Below, in pieces: positions 14,158-22,201 of a stretch of 22,594 bases of DNA. The DNA comes from Ruminococcaceae bacterium UBA2719 (GTDB taxonomy: Bacteria > Bacillota > Clostridia > Oscillospirales > Acutalibacteraceae), in the NCBI GenBank assembly GCA_002353935.1, contig DEKP01000016.1, forward strand, positions 1-22,594. The letters are read 5' to 3'. How positions within the stretch are numbered: the first letter of the stretch is position 1; each line of letters begins with the position of its first letter. Below the pieces are notes generated by a model. That model had not been told where the DNA came from, searched no databases, and saw nothing but the letters and a program-made list of their open reading frames with translations. A program made the translations under genes and the position numbers.

Positions 14158-14403
14158 TTATATATTGAGATACGATTTTACGAGTGCTTCGAGCAAATCA
14201 TCGCGGTCAATTTTACTGATAATATTTCTCGCGTTCTCATAGGTAGTTATATATGTTGGATCTTCGCTCAAAATATAGCCGACAATTTGATTTATGGGGT
14301 TATACCCTTTTTTACGCAGAGCGTCATAAACGGTAGTCAGCGCCGCTTTTATCTCGTCGTCTTTGTCTCCTCCAAGAGAGAAAATCATAGTCTTATCTAA
14401 CAT
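14158..14403 (-). CDS. ireB: IreB family regulatory phosphoprotein (UPF0297)
   Basis: Small cytosolic regulator. In Enterococcus faecalis IreB is phosphorylated by the PASTA-domain Ser/Thr kinase IreK and affects cephalosporin tolerance. The 81-residue product is recognisable throughout: a Met-Ile-Phe-Ser N-terminal strand, then VYDALRKKGYNPINQIVGYI, LSEDPTYITTYENARNII and the DRDDLLEALVKSYL helix. In many Firmicutes the next genes are ruvX (yrrK) and yrzB; here a different 96-residue gene follows. GGAGGTG lies about 6 nt before ATG, and a consensus promoter with an overlapping palindrome lies just upstream. Confidence 0.93.
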   Translation of the reverse strand: MLDKTMIFSLGGDKDDEIKAALTTVYDALRKKGYNPINQIVGYILSEDPTYITTYENARNIISKIDRDDLLEALVKSYLNI

Positions 14404-14420
14404 ATAAACACCTCCGATAA

Positions 14421-14441
14421 AATCATTATACTATAATGATT
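14421..14441. promoter_or_regulatory. 21-bp palindrome over the ireB -10 box, possible operator
   Basis: AATCATTATA (14421-14430), one central base, TATAATGATT (14432-14441): a perfect 10-bp inverted repeat overlapping the -10 box of the ireB promoter. This is a typical place for a repressor dimer. The binding protein is unknown. Confidence 0.4.
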
Positions 14442-14453
14442 AAAATATTGCAA
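14425..14453 (-). promoter_or_regulatory. Sigma-A promoter of ireB operon
   Basis: On the minus strand TTGCAA (14453-14448), 17-nt spacer, perfect TATAAT (14430-14425). Start is near 14418, about 15 nt before the ireB SD-ATG region. Confidence 0.75.
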
Positions 14454-14460
14454 GTCTTAT

Positions 14461-14497
14461 AAAAAAATCGGAAAAACCGTCAACGGAATTTTGTTGA
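14461..14497 (-). terminator. Possible weak terminator after pheT
   Basis: On the minus strand a TCAAC/GTTGA stem (14497-14480) and a short CGG/CCG stem (14479-14469) are followed by seven T (14467-14461). Stems are short, so efficiency is doubtful. Confidence 0.25.
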
Positions 14498-14501
14498 TAT
14501 A

Positions 14502-16862
14502 TTAACTTTTCAGCATGATTCCGTTTTGTTTTAAATCCTCCACGATTTTATCAGATACCTTTGTAACTTCATCTTTGGTCAAGGTTCTGTTTGAATCCGA
14601 GAAGGTCAGACGTACAGCTATACTCTTAAAGTTTTTGTCTTCGTAAATATCGATAACTTCAAAGTTTTTTATAAGTGGGCACTGAACATTTTGGATAGCC
14701 TTTTTGATAGGCTCAAATTTAGACGATATAAACGACAAATCTATTTCAATACTCGGGAACTTTGATGGTTCTTCATACTGTATACTGTTGTTATTGATTT
14801 TACAGAACTTATCTATATCTATATCTGCAAATACCACAGCTGCGCGTTTGTCGATTTTGTTTTGGACCGAAGGGTGAGCGATGCCAATCTTGCCCAGAGA
14901 TATGTCCTCACAGATGATTTCGTTAAGATTTGTAGGGTGCTCAAAGTTGTATTCGGGAGCATTTGTTTTATATTCAACCTTTTTGTGTTTCAATTCCTCA
15001 AAAATATCTTCTATAATACCTTTTAGCCTGAAATACAAGTCGCGGGTATTCATAGTTTTTGAATAAAGGGAGATACCAAGTATCTTGTTTTCTACACACA
15101 TATTATTTTCATCCATGGCGGATACAACTCTGCCTACCTCAAAAATACCATAATCTGTAGAGAAACCTATGTTTTGTTTAATCTCACACAAAAGTGTAGG
15201 AATCATGCTTTTTCTGATAGTTTCAATATTAGGGTTAGTCGCGTTTTTAAGTTTTATAACGCCTACGTTGTCAATGCCGATTTCCTTTTGATTGTCAACA
15301 TTATTCCAGATGTATGAGTGAAGCTCGTGCAAAGAATAACGTTTTACAAGAATATCTTTAATATTATCTTCGTCTTTTTTTGTGTTTTCTGGTCTGGTGG
15401 GGAAGAGAGGCGCCTTTGCTGTATGGATTTCAAAATTATCATAGCCGTATATTCTCGTTATTTCTTCAATAATATCCGCCTTGATAGTTACGTCTTTTGT
15501 TGCTCGGTATGACGGTACGTCGACAGTGAAGTTATTATCGTTTAACTCTACTTTGAACCCGAGTTTAGTCAATGTATCAATTATAGTATCGTTATCAATA
15601 CTTATACCTGTATATTTGTCAACGTAATCTTTATTAAAATTCAAGGTTACCTTAGGATATTTATATGCGTATTCATCAGTTAGAGATGAAACAATTTTAA
15701 CATTTTCGTCATACTTGTTGAGTAAGTATACAAAACGTGCGATAGCCTTCACAGTCAGTTCGGGATCGAGCGATTTTTCATAACGAATTGACGCGTCTGT
15801 TCTGTGAGAAAGTCTGACGGTAGATTTTCTGATAGAAGTAGCGTCGAAGGTTGCGGATTCAAGCGTTAAGGTATGAGTATCCTCAACAATTTCAGAGTCA
15901 AGTCCGCCCATGATTCCTGCGATAGCTACAGGGGTATTATCTGAGCAAATCATAAGCGTGTCTGGGTCTATATGACGTTTTATACCGTCAAGAGTTGTAA
16001 AATCAAACTCGTTTTCAAAACGTTTGATACGGATTTTTTCAACTTTTCTGGAATCAAAGGCGTGCATGGGCTGACCGAGTTCGAGCATTAGATAGTTAGT
16101 CAAATCTGCAAGGAAATTAATAGCGCGCATACCACAGTAAAACAGCCTGATTCTCATGTTTACAGGGCTTATGGTGCGCTTGATGTTTTCAAATTGCAGA
16201 CAGCTGTATCTGTAGCATAACGGATCCTCGATTTTTAAATCAATCTTTTTAAGATTATCATATTTTGAAAGTTCAACGCTTTCATATTCTTTGAGCTTTC
16301 TTCCGGATATTGCCGCAAATTCTCTGGCTATACCGTAATGACTCCACAAATCGGGACGGTTAGTAAGACTTTTGTTATCAACCTCAAAGATAATATCGTC
16401 AATTTCGTATATATCTTTTAAATCCGTACCCAAAGTTATATCATCTAATATTTCCATGATGCCGGAGTTATCATCGCTTATGCCAATTTCTTTTTCGCTG
16501 CAGCACATACCGTTTGAGGTGTATCCGGCGAGCTTTCTGGGAGCTATGGTTACATCTCCGATTTTAGCGCCGAGTTTAGCAAAGGCGGTGACCATTCCTA
16601 CCCGTACATTAGGTGCGCCGCATACGACGTCTACTAATTGTTCTTCTCCTATATCAACCTTGAGCAGATGAAGCTTTTTGCTGTCGGGATGATCTTCAAC
16701 AGAAACGATTTTTGCTGCAACAATACCGCTTATATCTGAGCCTTTAAAATATATATCGTTTTCTACCTCTGCAGTAGAAAGTGAAAATTTTGCTATGAGT
16801 TCTCTTTCATCAAGACCGCTCAAATCTACAAAATCTTTAATCCAGTTCATTGATAAAAACAT
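14502..16862 (-). CDS. pheT: Phenylalanine--tRNA ligase beta subunit
   Basis: Large subunit of the alpha2-beta2 cytosolic enzyme that charges tRNA-Phe; it carries the tRNA-recognition and editing regions. Of 786 residues, a short N-terminal piece (MNWIKDFVDL) is followed by the EMAP/OB-fold tRNA-binding domain (about 42-150, with VEDHPDSKKLHLLKV and CGAPNVRVG). The B3/B4 editing region (about 205-375), the B5 domain (about 395-470), the catalytic-like core, and the FDX-ACB anticodon-binding domain at the end (about 695-786, FPSIEIDLSF) follow. Length is normal. The first ATG (16862) has an AAAGGAG site 9 nt upstream; the ATG at residue 5 is the alternative. It follows pheS by 17 nt in one operon under the Phe T-box. 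Confidence 0.96.
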   Translation of the reverse strand: MFLSMNWIKDFVDLSGLDERELIAKFSLSTAEVENDIYFKGSDISGIVAAKIVSVEDHPDSKKLHLLKVDIGEEQLVDVVCGAPNVRVGMVTAFAKLGAKIGDVTIAPRKLAGYTSNGMCCSEKEIGISDDNSGIMEILDDITLGTDLKDIYEIDDIIFEVDNKSLTNRPDLWSHYGIAREFAAISGRKLKEYESVELSKYDNLKKIDLKIEDPLCYRYSCLQFENIKRTISPVNMRIRLFYCGMRAINFLADLTNYLMLELGQPMHAFDSRKVEKIRIKRFENEFDFTTLDGIKRHIDPDTLMICSDNTPVAIAGIMGGLDSEIVEDTHTLTLESATFDATSIRKSTVRLSHRTDASIRYEKSLDPELTVKAIARFVYLLNKYDENVKIVSSLTDEYAYKYPKVTLNFNKDYVDKYTGISIDNDTIIDTLTKLGFKVELNDNNFTVDVPSYRATKDVTIKADIIEEITRIYGYDNFEIHTAKAPLFPTRPENTKKDEDNIKDILVKRYSLHELHSYIWNNVDNQKEIGIDNVGVIKLKNATNPNIETIRKSMIPTLLCEIKQNIGFSTDYGIFEVGRVVSAMDENNMCVENKILGISLYSKTMNTRDLYFRLKGIIEDIFEELKHKKVEYKTNAPEYNFEHPTNLNEIICEDISLGKIGIAHPSVQNKIDKRAAVVFADIDIDKFCKINNNSIQYEEPSKFPSIEIDLSFISSKFEPIKKAIQNVQCPLIKNFEVIDIYEDKNFKSIAVRLTFSDSNRTLTKDEVTKVSDKIVEDLKQNGIMLKS

Positions 16863-16879
16863 AAAAAGCCGCTCCTTTC

Positions 16880-17932
16880 TTACTTATCTTCCGTAAACTG
16901 AGACAGTGCTTTAAGACTGCCTGAATTTAGATCGCGTATATCTTTTATTCTGTATTTCATCATTGCAAGACGAGTGAGTCCCAAACCAAATGCAAAGCCG
17001 GTGTATTTTTCGGGATCTATACCGCCTTCTTTTAAAACCTCGGGATGAATCATACCACACGGGCAAAGCTCCAGCCATCCGGAATGGTTACATGAAGGAC
17101 AGCCGTCGCCACCGCATATTAGACAGTTGATATCAAGTTCAAAGCCGGGTTCTACAAAGGGAAAAAATCCGGGACGCAGACGTACTTTAATATCGCGCAT
17201 AAATACTTCGCTAAGCATGGTCTTCATAAAGTATATAAGGTTAGAGATAGAAATATCCTTGTCAACCATAACGCCTTCCATCTGGAAGAAGGTGTTTTCG
17301 TGAGAAGCGTCTGTAGCTTCATTTCTGAAACATCTGCCCGGGAAAATTGCTTTTATTGGCATACTGTCTTCTATCAGTTGCTTTGAATATTTTTTTAAGA
17401 TAGCATTCTGAGCCGCAGAAGTCTGGCTTTTTAACAGCTCTCCGTTTTCAAGATAGTATGTATCCTGCATATCACGTGCGGGATGATTTTTTGGTACGTT
17501 TACCGCCTCAAAACATTCGTAGTCGGTAACAACCTCAGGGTAATCCTCGACATTAAATCCCATAGTTGTGAATATTCGTTCGCACTCACGTTGTACTAAG
17601 GTGATTGGGTGATATGAGCCGAAATTTTGTTTAGATTCAATAGATAAGTCGAATTCGGGCATCGTGTCGATTTCACGCTGTATTTCAAGCTGTTTTAATT
17701 CTTCACTGCGCTTTGAGATGCTCTCTACGGCCTGGGTTTTGAGCTCATTTATAAGTTTGCCGAAGTTTTTCTTCTCTTCAACAGTCAGATCTTTCATGCC
17801 CTTTAACAGATCGGTAATCTGTCCTTTTTTACCAAGGTATTTGATCCTTAAGTCTTCCAGTGTCTGGGCATTTTGTGTTTCTTTTAGCTCGATGTTAAGT
17901 TTGTTTTTTAGCTGCTCGAACTTTTCTTTCAT
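16880..17932 (-). CDS. pheS: Phenylalanine--tRNA ligase alpha subunit
   Basis: Catalytic subunit (class II synthetase) that forms Phe-AMP and charges tRNA-Phe. The 350-residue product has an N-terminal coiled coil (about 1-85), motif 2 as GRCFRNEATDASH followed by FFQMEGVMVD, and motif 3 as GFAFGLGLTRLAMMKY near the C-terminus. Between them lies a Cys-rich loop (CLICGGDGCPSC, then CPCGMIHP) also seen in other Firmicutes. I chose ATG 17932, with GGAGG 5 nt upstream; an in-frame TTG at 17944 would put that site inside the gene. Expression is predicted to rise when uncharged tRNA-Phe accumulates, through the upstream T-box. Confidence 0.96.
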   Translation of the reverse strand: MKEKFEQLKNKLNIELKETQNAQTLEDLRIKYLGKKGQITDLLKGMKDLTVEEKKNFGKLINELKTQAVESISKRSEELKQLEIQREIDTMPEFDLSIESKQNFGSYHPITLVQRECERIFTTMGFNVEDYPEVVTDYECFEAVNVPKNHPARDMQDTYYLENGELLKSQTSAAQNAILKKYSKQLIEDSMPIKAIFPGRCFRNEATDASHENTFFQMEGVMVDKDISISNLIYFMKTMLSEVFMRDIKVRLRPGFFPFVEPGFELDINCLICGGDGCPSCNHSGWLELCPCGMIHPEVLKEGGIDPEKYTGFAFGLGLTRLAMMKYRIKDIRDLNSGSLKALSQFTEDK

Positions 17933-18073
17933 AATGACCTCCAAAATATAAAAACGTTGTTATGTAAGCGATGATTAATTTATTTGTATAACTTGTACCG
18001 TCAGCTGTATTGTCAGTTTATAAAAAGCTATACGCTACTTATGCACAGATAATAAAAATATAAAATTAAACAT

Positions 18074-18101
18074 AAAAAAACCGCCCCAAACAAAGGGACG
18101 G
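18074..18101 (-). terminator. Regulated terminator of the Phe T-box
   Basis: CCGTCCC (18101-18095) and GGGGCGG (18087-18081) form a 7-bp stem with one G-U and a 7-nt loop, followed by T (18080-18074). It is mutually exclusive with the antiterminator that contains the T-box sequence. Confidence 0.9.
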
Positions 18102-18310
18102 AAAATCCGCGGTACCACCCTGGTTTTTGTATAATAATACAAACACTCTTTGATATAACGGAATCATCCGTCAAAGCCTACTGTGAGTTCAGCCTTGCCG
18201 CTCAAAAGTGAACTTCATTTTCATAGCTTTTATCCGCTCACAGCCGCCGACGGATATTCTCTGAAAAAACATCTGAAAACTACTCTCTTTATCATCGCGT
18301 TTACACTTAT
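18074..18310 (-). promoter_or_regulatory. T-box riboswitch (Phe, UUC specifier) of pheST
   Basis: On the minus strand the leader begins with the AAAGAGAGTAG-type start of stem I and has UUC (18212-18210) in the specifier-loop position followed by A, matching Phe. It then carries the invariant T-box TGGTACCGCGG (18117-18107), whose UGGU can pair with an ACCA tRNA end. It ends in a CCGTCCC/GGGGCGG terminator (18101-18081) followed by seven T. Uncharged tRNA-Phe would stabilise the antiterminator and allow pheST transcription. The ~130 nt from there to pheS hold nothing else I can name. Confidence 0.95.
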
Positions 18311-18317
18311 AGAAATA

Positions 18318-18346
18318 ATTCTAACATTTGATTTTGTTTTTTGCAA
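18318..18346 (-). promoter_or_regulatory. Sigma-A promoter of the T-box-pheST transcript
   Basis: Minus strand TTGCAA (18346-18341), 17-nt spacer, TAGAAT (18323-18318); start near 18311. It lies back-to-back with the plus-strand promoter at 18355. The block AAGACTTGCAA around the -35 box is shared with the ireB promoter. Confidence 0.7.
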
Positions 18347-18354
18347 GTCTTTTA

Positions 18355-18383
18355 TTGAAAAACAATTAAAATTATGGTATTTT
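18355..18383 (+). promoter_or_regulatory. Possible promoter of two-TM protein / nnrD / lipoprotein
   Basis: TTGAAA (18355-18360), 17-nt spacer, TATTTT (18378-18383). An additional TATAAT (18395-18400) lacks a good -35. Either could serve the three plus-strand genes downstream. Confidence 0.4.
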
Positions 18384-18420
18384 ATATACAAAGTTATAAT
18401 AAAAAGTATTGGAGGTATTT

Positions 18421-18957
18421 ATGGACGGATTAGTTGAGCAGGTCGTAAAACCCGAAAAAAACGCTAAGTATTATATAAAAATTATTTTGATAATATTAAT
18501 AGCGCTGTTGATTCCTGCAACATTTATTGTTGTAGCCGAAATAATTAAACTTGGTTATCTGATATATATAGCGTTGTTCTCCTTGTTTTTTTGCATATAC
18601 GGGGTATGGTATTTTATTACTTCATTAAGAATAGAATTTGAATATGCCCTGCTTTCTTCTACTTTTAAAGTAGATAAAATTATCGCTAAACGTAAGCGCA
18701 AAAAGGTGCTCAAGGTTGACGTTAAAAGATTTAGCGATATGTTTAGATATGATGATAAACAAATGTCAAAATATCGTTTTACAAAGGTATATAACGTAGG
18801 AAAAAAAGAGTTTTCTGATGATAATTTTGTCGCAATATACGATGATGAGGCTAAGGGAAGAACTGCTATAATATTTTCTCCAAAAGAAGAATTATTGGAA
18901 GGAATGCGTCCTTATCTGAGCCGTGAGATTATAAAAAAAGTTTTTTACAATAGGTAA
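18421..18957 (+). CDS. Two-TM membrane protein of unknown function
   Basis: Not recognised with certainty. In the 178 residues, two adjacent hydrophobic helices (about 18-43 and 47-70) are joined by a very short turn, with both ends probably cytoplasmic. A ~105-residue soluble part follows, rich in Lys and beta-prone, with RIEFEYALLSSTFKVDKIIAKRKRKKVLKVDV, then FVAIYDDEAKGRTAIIFSP. This helix-pair plus beta arrangement resembles small membrane proteins with PH-like (YcxB-type) domains; that is a resemblance of layout only. ATG 18421 follows GGAGG (18411-18415) at 5 nt; an in-frame TTG at 18409 precedes that site and was rejected. It is followed 26 nt later by nnrD. Confidence 0.75.
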   Translation: MDGLVEQVVKPEKNAKYYIKIILIILIALLIPATFIVVAEIIKLGYLIYIALFSLFFCIYGVWYFITSLRIEFEYALLSSTFKVDKIIAKRKRKKVLKVDVKRFSDMFRYDDKQMSKYRFTKVYNVGKKEFSDDNFVAIYDDEAKGRTAIIFSPKEELLEGMRPYLSREIIKKVFYNR

Positions 18958-18983
18958 AATTTTTCTAAATTACGAGTTGTATT

Positions 18984-19859
18984 ATGAAAGAAATTGATTT
19001 TAATTATGTAAAAACTCATCTTCCAAAACGTCCATTTGATGCGCATAAGGGTACGATGGGAACCTTAGTGAGCGTTTGCGGTAGTTACGGTTACAGTGGA
19101 GCGGCGATTCTATCTGCAAAAGCTGCGCTTAGAACCGGAGTTGGGCTGATGTATCAAATACTGCCGTCGTGTATTTATCCGATTTTTGCCTCAAATGTGC
19201 ATGAGTGTGTTTGTTTTACTGTTGAGGATAGTATTGATAATACCGTTTCTTATAATTTTTCTAAATTTATTATAGATAAAATAAATTCTGCTATAGCAGG
19301 ATTGATCGGCTGTGGTTTGAAAAATACGCAAGATATACAAAGACTTGTGTTTGATGTTGTTAGGCAGTCTAGAGTACCATTGCTTATAGACGCTGATGGT
19401 ATAAATGCTTTGAGTCTGAATATAGATGTATTAGGTCAAGCAAAGTCAGAGATTGTATTAACACCGCATCCCAAAGAATTTTCAAGACTTACCGGTTTAG
19501 CTGTAAAATATATTTGTGATAATTTTGAAAAAACTGCGTTAGATTTTACATTAGCACACAGTAACGTTACTTTAGTATTAAAGTCAAATCGCACAATAGT
19601 TGCAAAAGAGGGAAAACTCTTTGTAAATGTTATAGGCAACAGCGGGATGGCAAAAGGCGGATCGGGAGATGTGCTGTCTGGCATTATTTCGTCGCTTATG
19701 GCGCAGGGAATCGCTCCCTTTGATGCTGCTAAGATGGGCGTTTATATTCACGCTTTTTGCGGCGATATAGCAGCCAAAAAGTATTCAAGGACCTCGATGT
19801 TGCCAAGTGATATAATTGAATGTTTAAGTGAATTTTTTATAAAAGCAGAGGAAAGTTAA
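18984..19859 (+). CDS. nnrD: ADP-dependent NAD(P)H-hydrate dehydratase
   Basis: Repairs damaged NAD(P)H hydrates by ATP- or ADP-dependent dehydration (YjeF C-terminal domain, ribokinase-like fold). Of 291 residues, KGTMGTLVSVCGS and GYSGAAILSAKAALRTGVG are near the N-terminus, followed by LLIDADGINAL, VLTPHPKEFSRLTG and the nucleotide-binding stretch GNSGMAKGGSGDVLSG. The latter differs slightly from the common GMATGGTGDVL form. The NnrE epimerase domain, fused in many bacteria, is absent here; a separate nnrE may lie elsewhere. The ribosome site is poor: only ACGAG-like sequence about 8 nt before ATG, in contrast to its neighbours. Probably co-transcribed with the flanking genes. Confidence 0.92.
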   Translation: MKEIDFNYVKTHLPKRPFDAHKGTMGTLVSVCGSYGYSGAAILSAKAALRTGVGLMYQILPSCIYPIFASNVHECVCFTVEDSIDNTVSYNFSKFIIDKINSAIAGLIGCGLKNTQDIQRLVFDVVRQSRVPLLIDADGINALSLNIDVLGQAKSEIVLTPHPKEFSRLTGLAVKYICDNFEKTALDFTLAHSNVTLVLKSNRTIVAKEGKLFVNVIGNSGMAKGGSGDVLSGIISSLMAQGIAPFDAAKMGVYIHAFCGDIAAKKYSRTSMLPSDIIECLSEFFIKAEES

Positions 19860-19884
19860 AGCAAAAATCTTTTGGAGGTATAGT

Positions 19885-20370
19885 ATGAAGAGGTTTGCGG
19901 CTTTTCTCGCTTTTTTATTTTTATTATTTTTGGTAGGTTGTGATTCTGAGCCGCAGTTTTCGCCGCATTATTTTTCATCTGTTGTTACGGTAAAGGACGG
20001 TAATCATAATAAATTTACATCTAAAGTTACTTCATCTGAGGGCGAAAATATTACGATTTCTATGACTGAGCCCTATAATGTAAGTGGCATACAGTTTGTC
20101 TATAAAAACGGCGAACTTACTCAAAGTATGGGCGATTTGAGCTGTATAACAGATAAAGAGTATTTGCCATCTTTTTCTGTTGCTTCAGACCTTTATTATA
20201 TTATAACAAATATGAAAAATCCTGCTACCTATAAAGGTAGCAGGGAAAATCTGAATTATTTTGTTATACCTTGCGATAAAGGTACGATTAGTGTTGTATG
20301 TAGATTAGATGAGATAAAGCATATAACAACTGATTTTTCAGATTATATTTATGATTTTGAAACAGATTAG
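19885..20370 (+). CDS. Small predicted lipoprotein, unknown function
   Basis: Residues 1-18 form a lipoprotein signal peptide with lipobox LVGC (Cys19), so the protein should be anchored to the outer face of the membrane. The mature 143 residues alternate beta-prone segments (VVTVKDGNHNKFTSKV, ENITISMTEP, GIQFVYKNGELTQ) and end in acidic DFETD. The pattern recalls LolA-like beta proteins of Firmicutes, but I cannot name a family. GGAGG (19874-19878) is 6 nt from ATG. The codons for residues 113-120 contain a perfect 10-bp inverted repeat (20221-20244) that looks like a terminator for the opposite strand. The gene ends only 20 nt from the convergent gene. Confidence 0.8.
   Translation: MKRFAAFLAFLFLLFLVGCDSEPQFSPHYFSSVVTVKDGNHNKFTSKVTSSEGENITISMTEPYNVSGIQFVYKNGELTQSMGDLSCITDKEYLPSFSVASDLYYIITNMKNPATYKGSRENLNYFVIPCDKGTISVVCRLDEIKHITTDFSDYIYDFETD
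20214..20244 (-). terminator. Terminator of the convergent minus-strand gene, embedded in the lipoprotein CDS
   Basis: CCTGCTACCT (20221-20230) and AGGTAGCAGG (20235-20244) form a perfect 10-bp stem with a 4-nt loop. Only on the minus strand does a T-run follow (A then five T, 20220-20215), so it fits intrinsic termination of the transcript from 22145-20391, about 150 nt after its stop codon. The plus strand continues with GAAAATC. Confidence 0.65.
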
Positions 20371-20390
20371 AGCAAGTTGTTCTAAAGAAT

Positions 20391-22145
20391 TTATTTTAAT
20401 TTTTCTGCAACTTGCTTTATCATAACAATCGCACTTTTATCGGTGCACCAGCCTAAAAATATTTTTTGGTTTTCAGTAACGAGATACACCGAGGGTGTAC
20501 CGGACAAGACAATCGAGTCATCTTCAAAATTTTCGGGAATTGAATCATTGAAATAAATATTTTTAAGATTTTTGCAGTTGCTGATTGCGCTGCTTTCGAT
20601 TATGCTTACAGATGAAGGAACATGCAATTCCTGCATGTTTGATAAGTTGTTGAAAGCGCCGGTTGATATTGTATCAAGTTTTTTGTTGTCAGGTACGATT
20701 ACCGATTTGTCTATGCCGTTATATTGAGTAAGCTTGTTTTCATCATAATCAAAAGCTGATTTGAACTGGGCTGTGAAAACAACACCCTCATCATACGTAA
20801 GCTTTGAGACAGTTTCGTTTTCCGAGAAAAGGTAAAGCTTTGAAATATCATCTTTGTAAAGCCATCTCGGAGACTCTTCATCTTTTTTGTATCCGTAGTA
20901 TTTTTTGTCATATTCACGATATACGCTGTATCCGCTAAATACATATCCCTGTTTAGTATATATGTTTTCGGGTAGCGAGAGCTCTTCATTGTATTTAACA
21001 TTCATTGGTTCAATATATCCGGTGGCACTATCAGAAGTAAATCTTATGTTATAATTATTTTTTATCCAAAAAGCAGTTAGAGTAATGTTACCGACCTTTG
21101 TTGTTTCTGCAACGTTTGTTTTGTCACCGTATAATTCGTAAGCATCAATATCGTCCTTTTTAAGCCATTGTGCTTCGTTAGAACCCTTTTTAAATCCAAG
21201 ATATTCTTTTGTAGCGTTTTTATATACAATCCAACCGCCGAATAAGTAGCCGGATTTTTTGAAAGAACATTCGGATAACTTTGTCTTTGTTCCATATTTG
21301 ACAGTGGTAGATTCCATTTTTCCGTCACCGTCACCGGGTTTATATGATACCGTATATTTTATTTGAGTGCTGTCTGATATACCTATTCTGTAGACAAAGT
21401 TGCCATAGTAATGTAAAGTAACATAAAAGGTGTTTTCGTTGTGAAAAATATTTTCTATTTCACTTGATTTATCAATAGTTATGGTTTTTATATGATTTCC
21501 TGAATAGTTATAAACAACTATTATATTTGATGAGCTGCCCGACTGAGCAAAATAAATATAATTATCATCACAGTCGCAACCCTGACGAACAAAACCGGTG
21601 TTAATACCTTTGAATTTATCAATTTCATTAAAATTTGAGTCGAGTATAGCAAAGTCATAACCGCCGGAAATACCGACCACATACTCATCGCTTTTTTCAA
21701 TGTATGCAATAGAGTAGATCTCTAACTCGATTTTTACAGATGATTTGACTTTCAGCGTATCCGGATCAACAATAGTTATTGTTTTGTAATCAGGCTTATT
21801 GTTAGCAACAACTATTACTTTTGCTTTGGAATTATACGCCATGTCATTGGCGTGCCCAAGAGAAATGCCAACGTTTTTATCTTTTAGTTCCCAGGTGTTG
21901 ATATCGTATTTCAGCAATGCGGTTGAAGAGCCGTGCAAAGCAAAATAAGCATATTTTCCGTCAGTACATGAGCCTTGAACGGTAGAATATTTATTCATGC
22001 CGGCTGCACTTTCTATATTGTCTATAATAGAAAGCGTCTCGGCTTTTGAATAAAACGACGTTGCAGACGAGACATTTGGAATCATTATTATAAAAAAACA
22101 ACAGGCAATTAATATAGAAATTGCCGATTGAAATGTACGTTTCAT
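20391..22145 (-). CDS. Secreted protein with propeller-like region, InlB-type repeats and BspA-type LRR
   Basis: Predicted exported or surface protein, 584 residues, no assigned role. Residues 1-28 are a signal peptide (hydrophobic core, NVSSA end). About 40-275 has repeated short beta blades (KYAYFALHGSS, KVIVVANNKPDY, EYVVGISGGYDFAIL, YIYFAQSGSSSN, FYVTLHYYG), suggesting a beta-propeller. About 277-455 holds two copies of a Listeria-Bacteroides (InlB B-type) repeat, each with GYxFxGx and a YxGxKK...W(L)(K/Y)KDDI insert. About 465-545 is BspA-type leucine-rich (GAFNNLSNMQELHVPSSV, CKNLKNIYF). No LPXTG or lipobox. TTGGAGG is 6 nt before ATG, with a strong promoter upstream. Confidence 0.85.
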   Translation of the reverse strand: MKRTFQSAISILIACCFFIIMIPNVSSATSFYSKAETLSIIDNIESAAGMNKYSTVQGSCTDGKYAYFALHGSSTALLKYDINTWELKDKNVGISLGHANDMAYNSKAKVIVVANNKPDYKTITIVDPDTLKVKSSVKIELEIYSIAYIEKSDEYVVGISGGYDFAILDSNFNEIDKFKGINTGFVRQGCDCDDNYIYFAQSGSSSNIIVVYNYSGNHIKTITIDKSSEIENIFHNENTFYVTLHYYGNFVYRIGISDSTQIKYTVSYKPGDGDGKMESTTVKYGTKTKLSECSFKKSGYLFGGWIVYKNATKEYLGFKKGSNEAQWLKKDDIDAYELYGDKTNVAETTKVGNITLTAFWIKNNYNIRFTSDSATGYIEPMNVKYNEELSLPENIYTKQGYVFSGYSVYREYDKKYYGYKKDEESPRWLYKDDISKLYLFSENETVSKLTYDEGVVFTAQFKSAFDYDENKLTQYNGIDKSVIVPDNKKLDTISTGAFNNLSNMQELHVPSSVSIIESSAISNCKNLKNIYFNDSIPENFEDDSIVLSGTPSVYLVTENQKIFLGWCTDKSAIVMIKQVAEKLK

Positions 22146-22172
22146 ATAATTCCTCCAAGAGTTATTATATAT

Positions 22173-22201
22173 ATTTTAGTGTTTTTGTTTAAATAAGTCA
22201 A
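22173..22201 (-). promoter_or_regulatory. Sigma-A promoter of the secreted InlB/BspA-type gene
   Basis: Minus strand TTGACT (22201-22196), 17-nt spacer, TAAAAT (22178-22173). Start is near 22166, about 20 nt before the gene. The region from there to the next promoter at 22369 is AT-rich and I see nothing else in it. Confidence 0.75.

Noticed and set aside
18183..18437. Plus-strand open frame of 84 residues
   Set aside because: It lies over the minus-strand Phe T-box and both divergent promoters and has no ribosome site.
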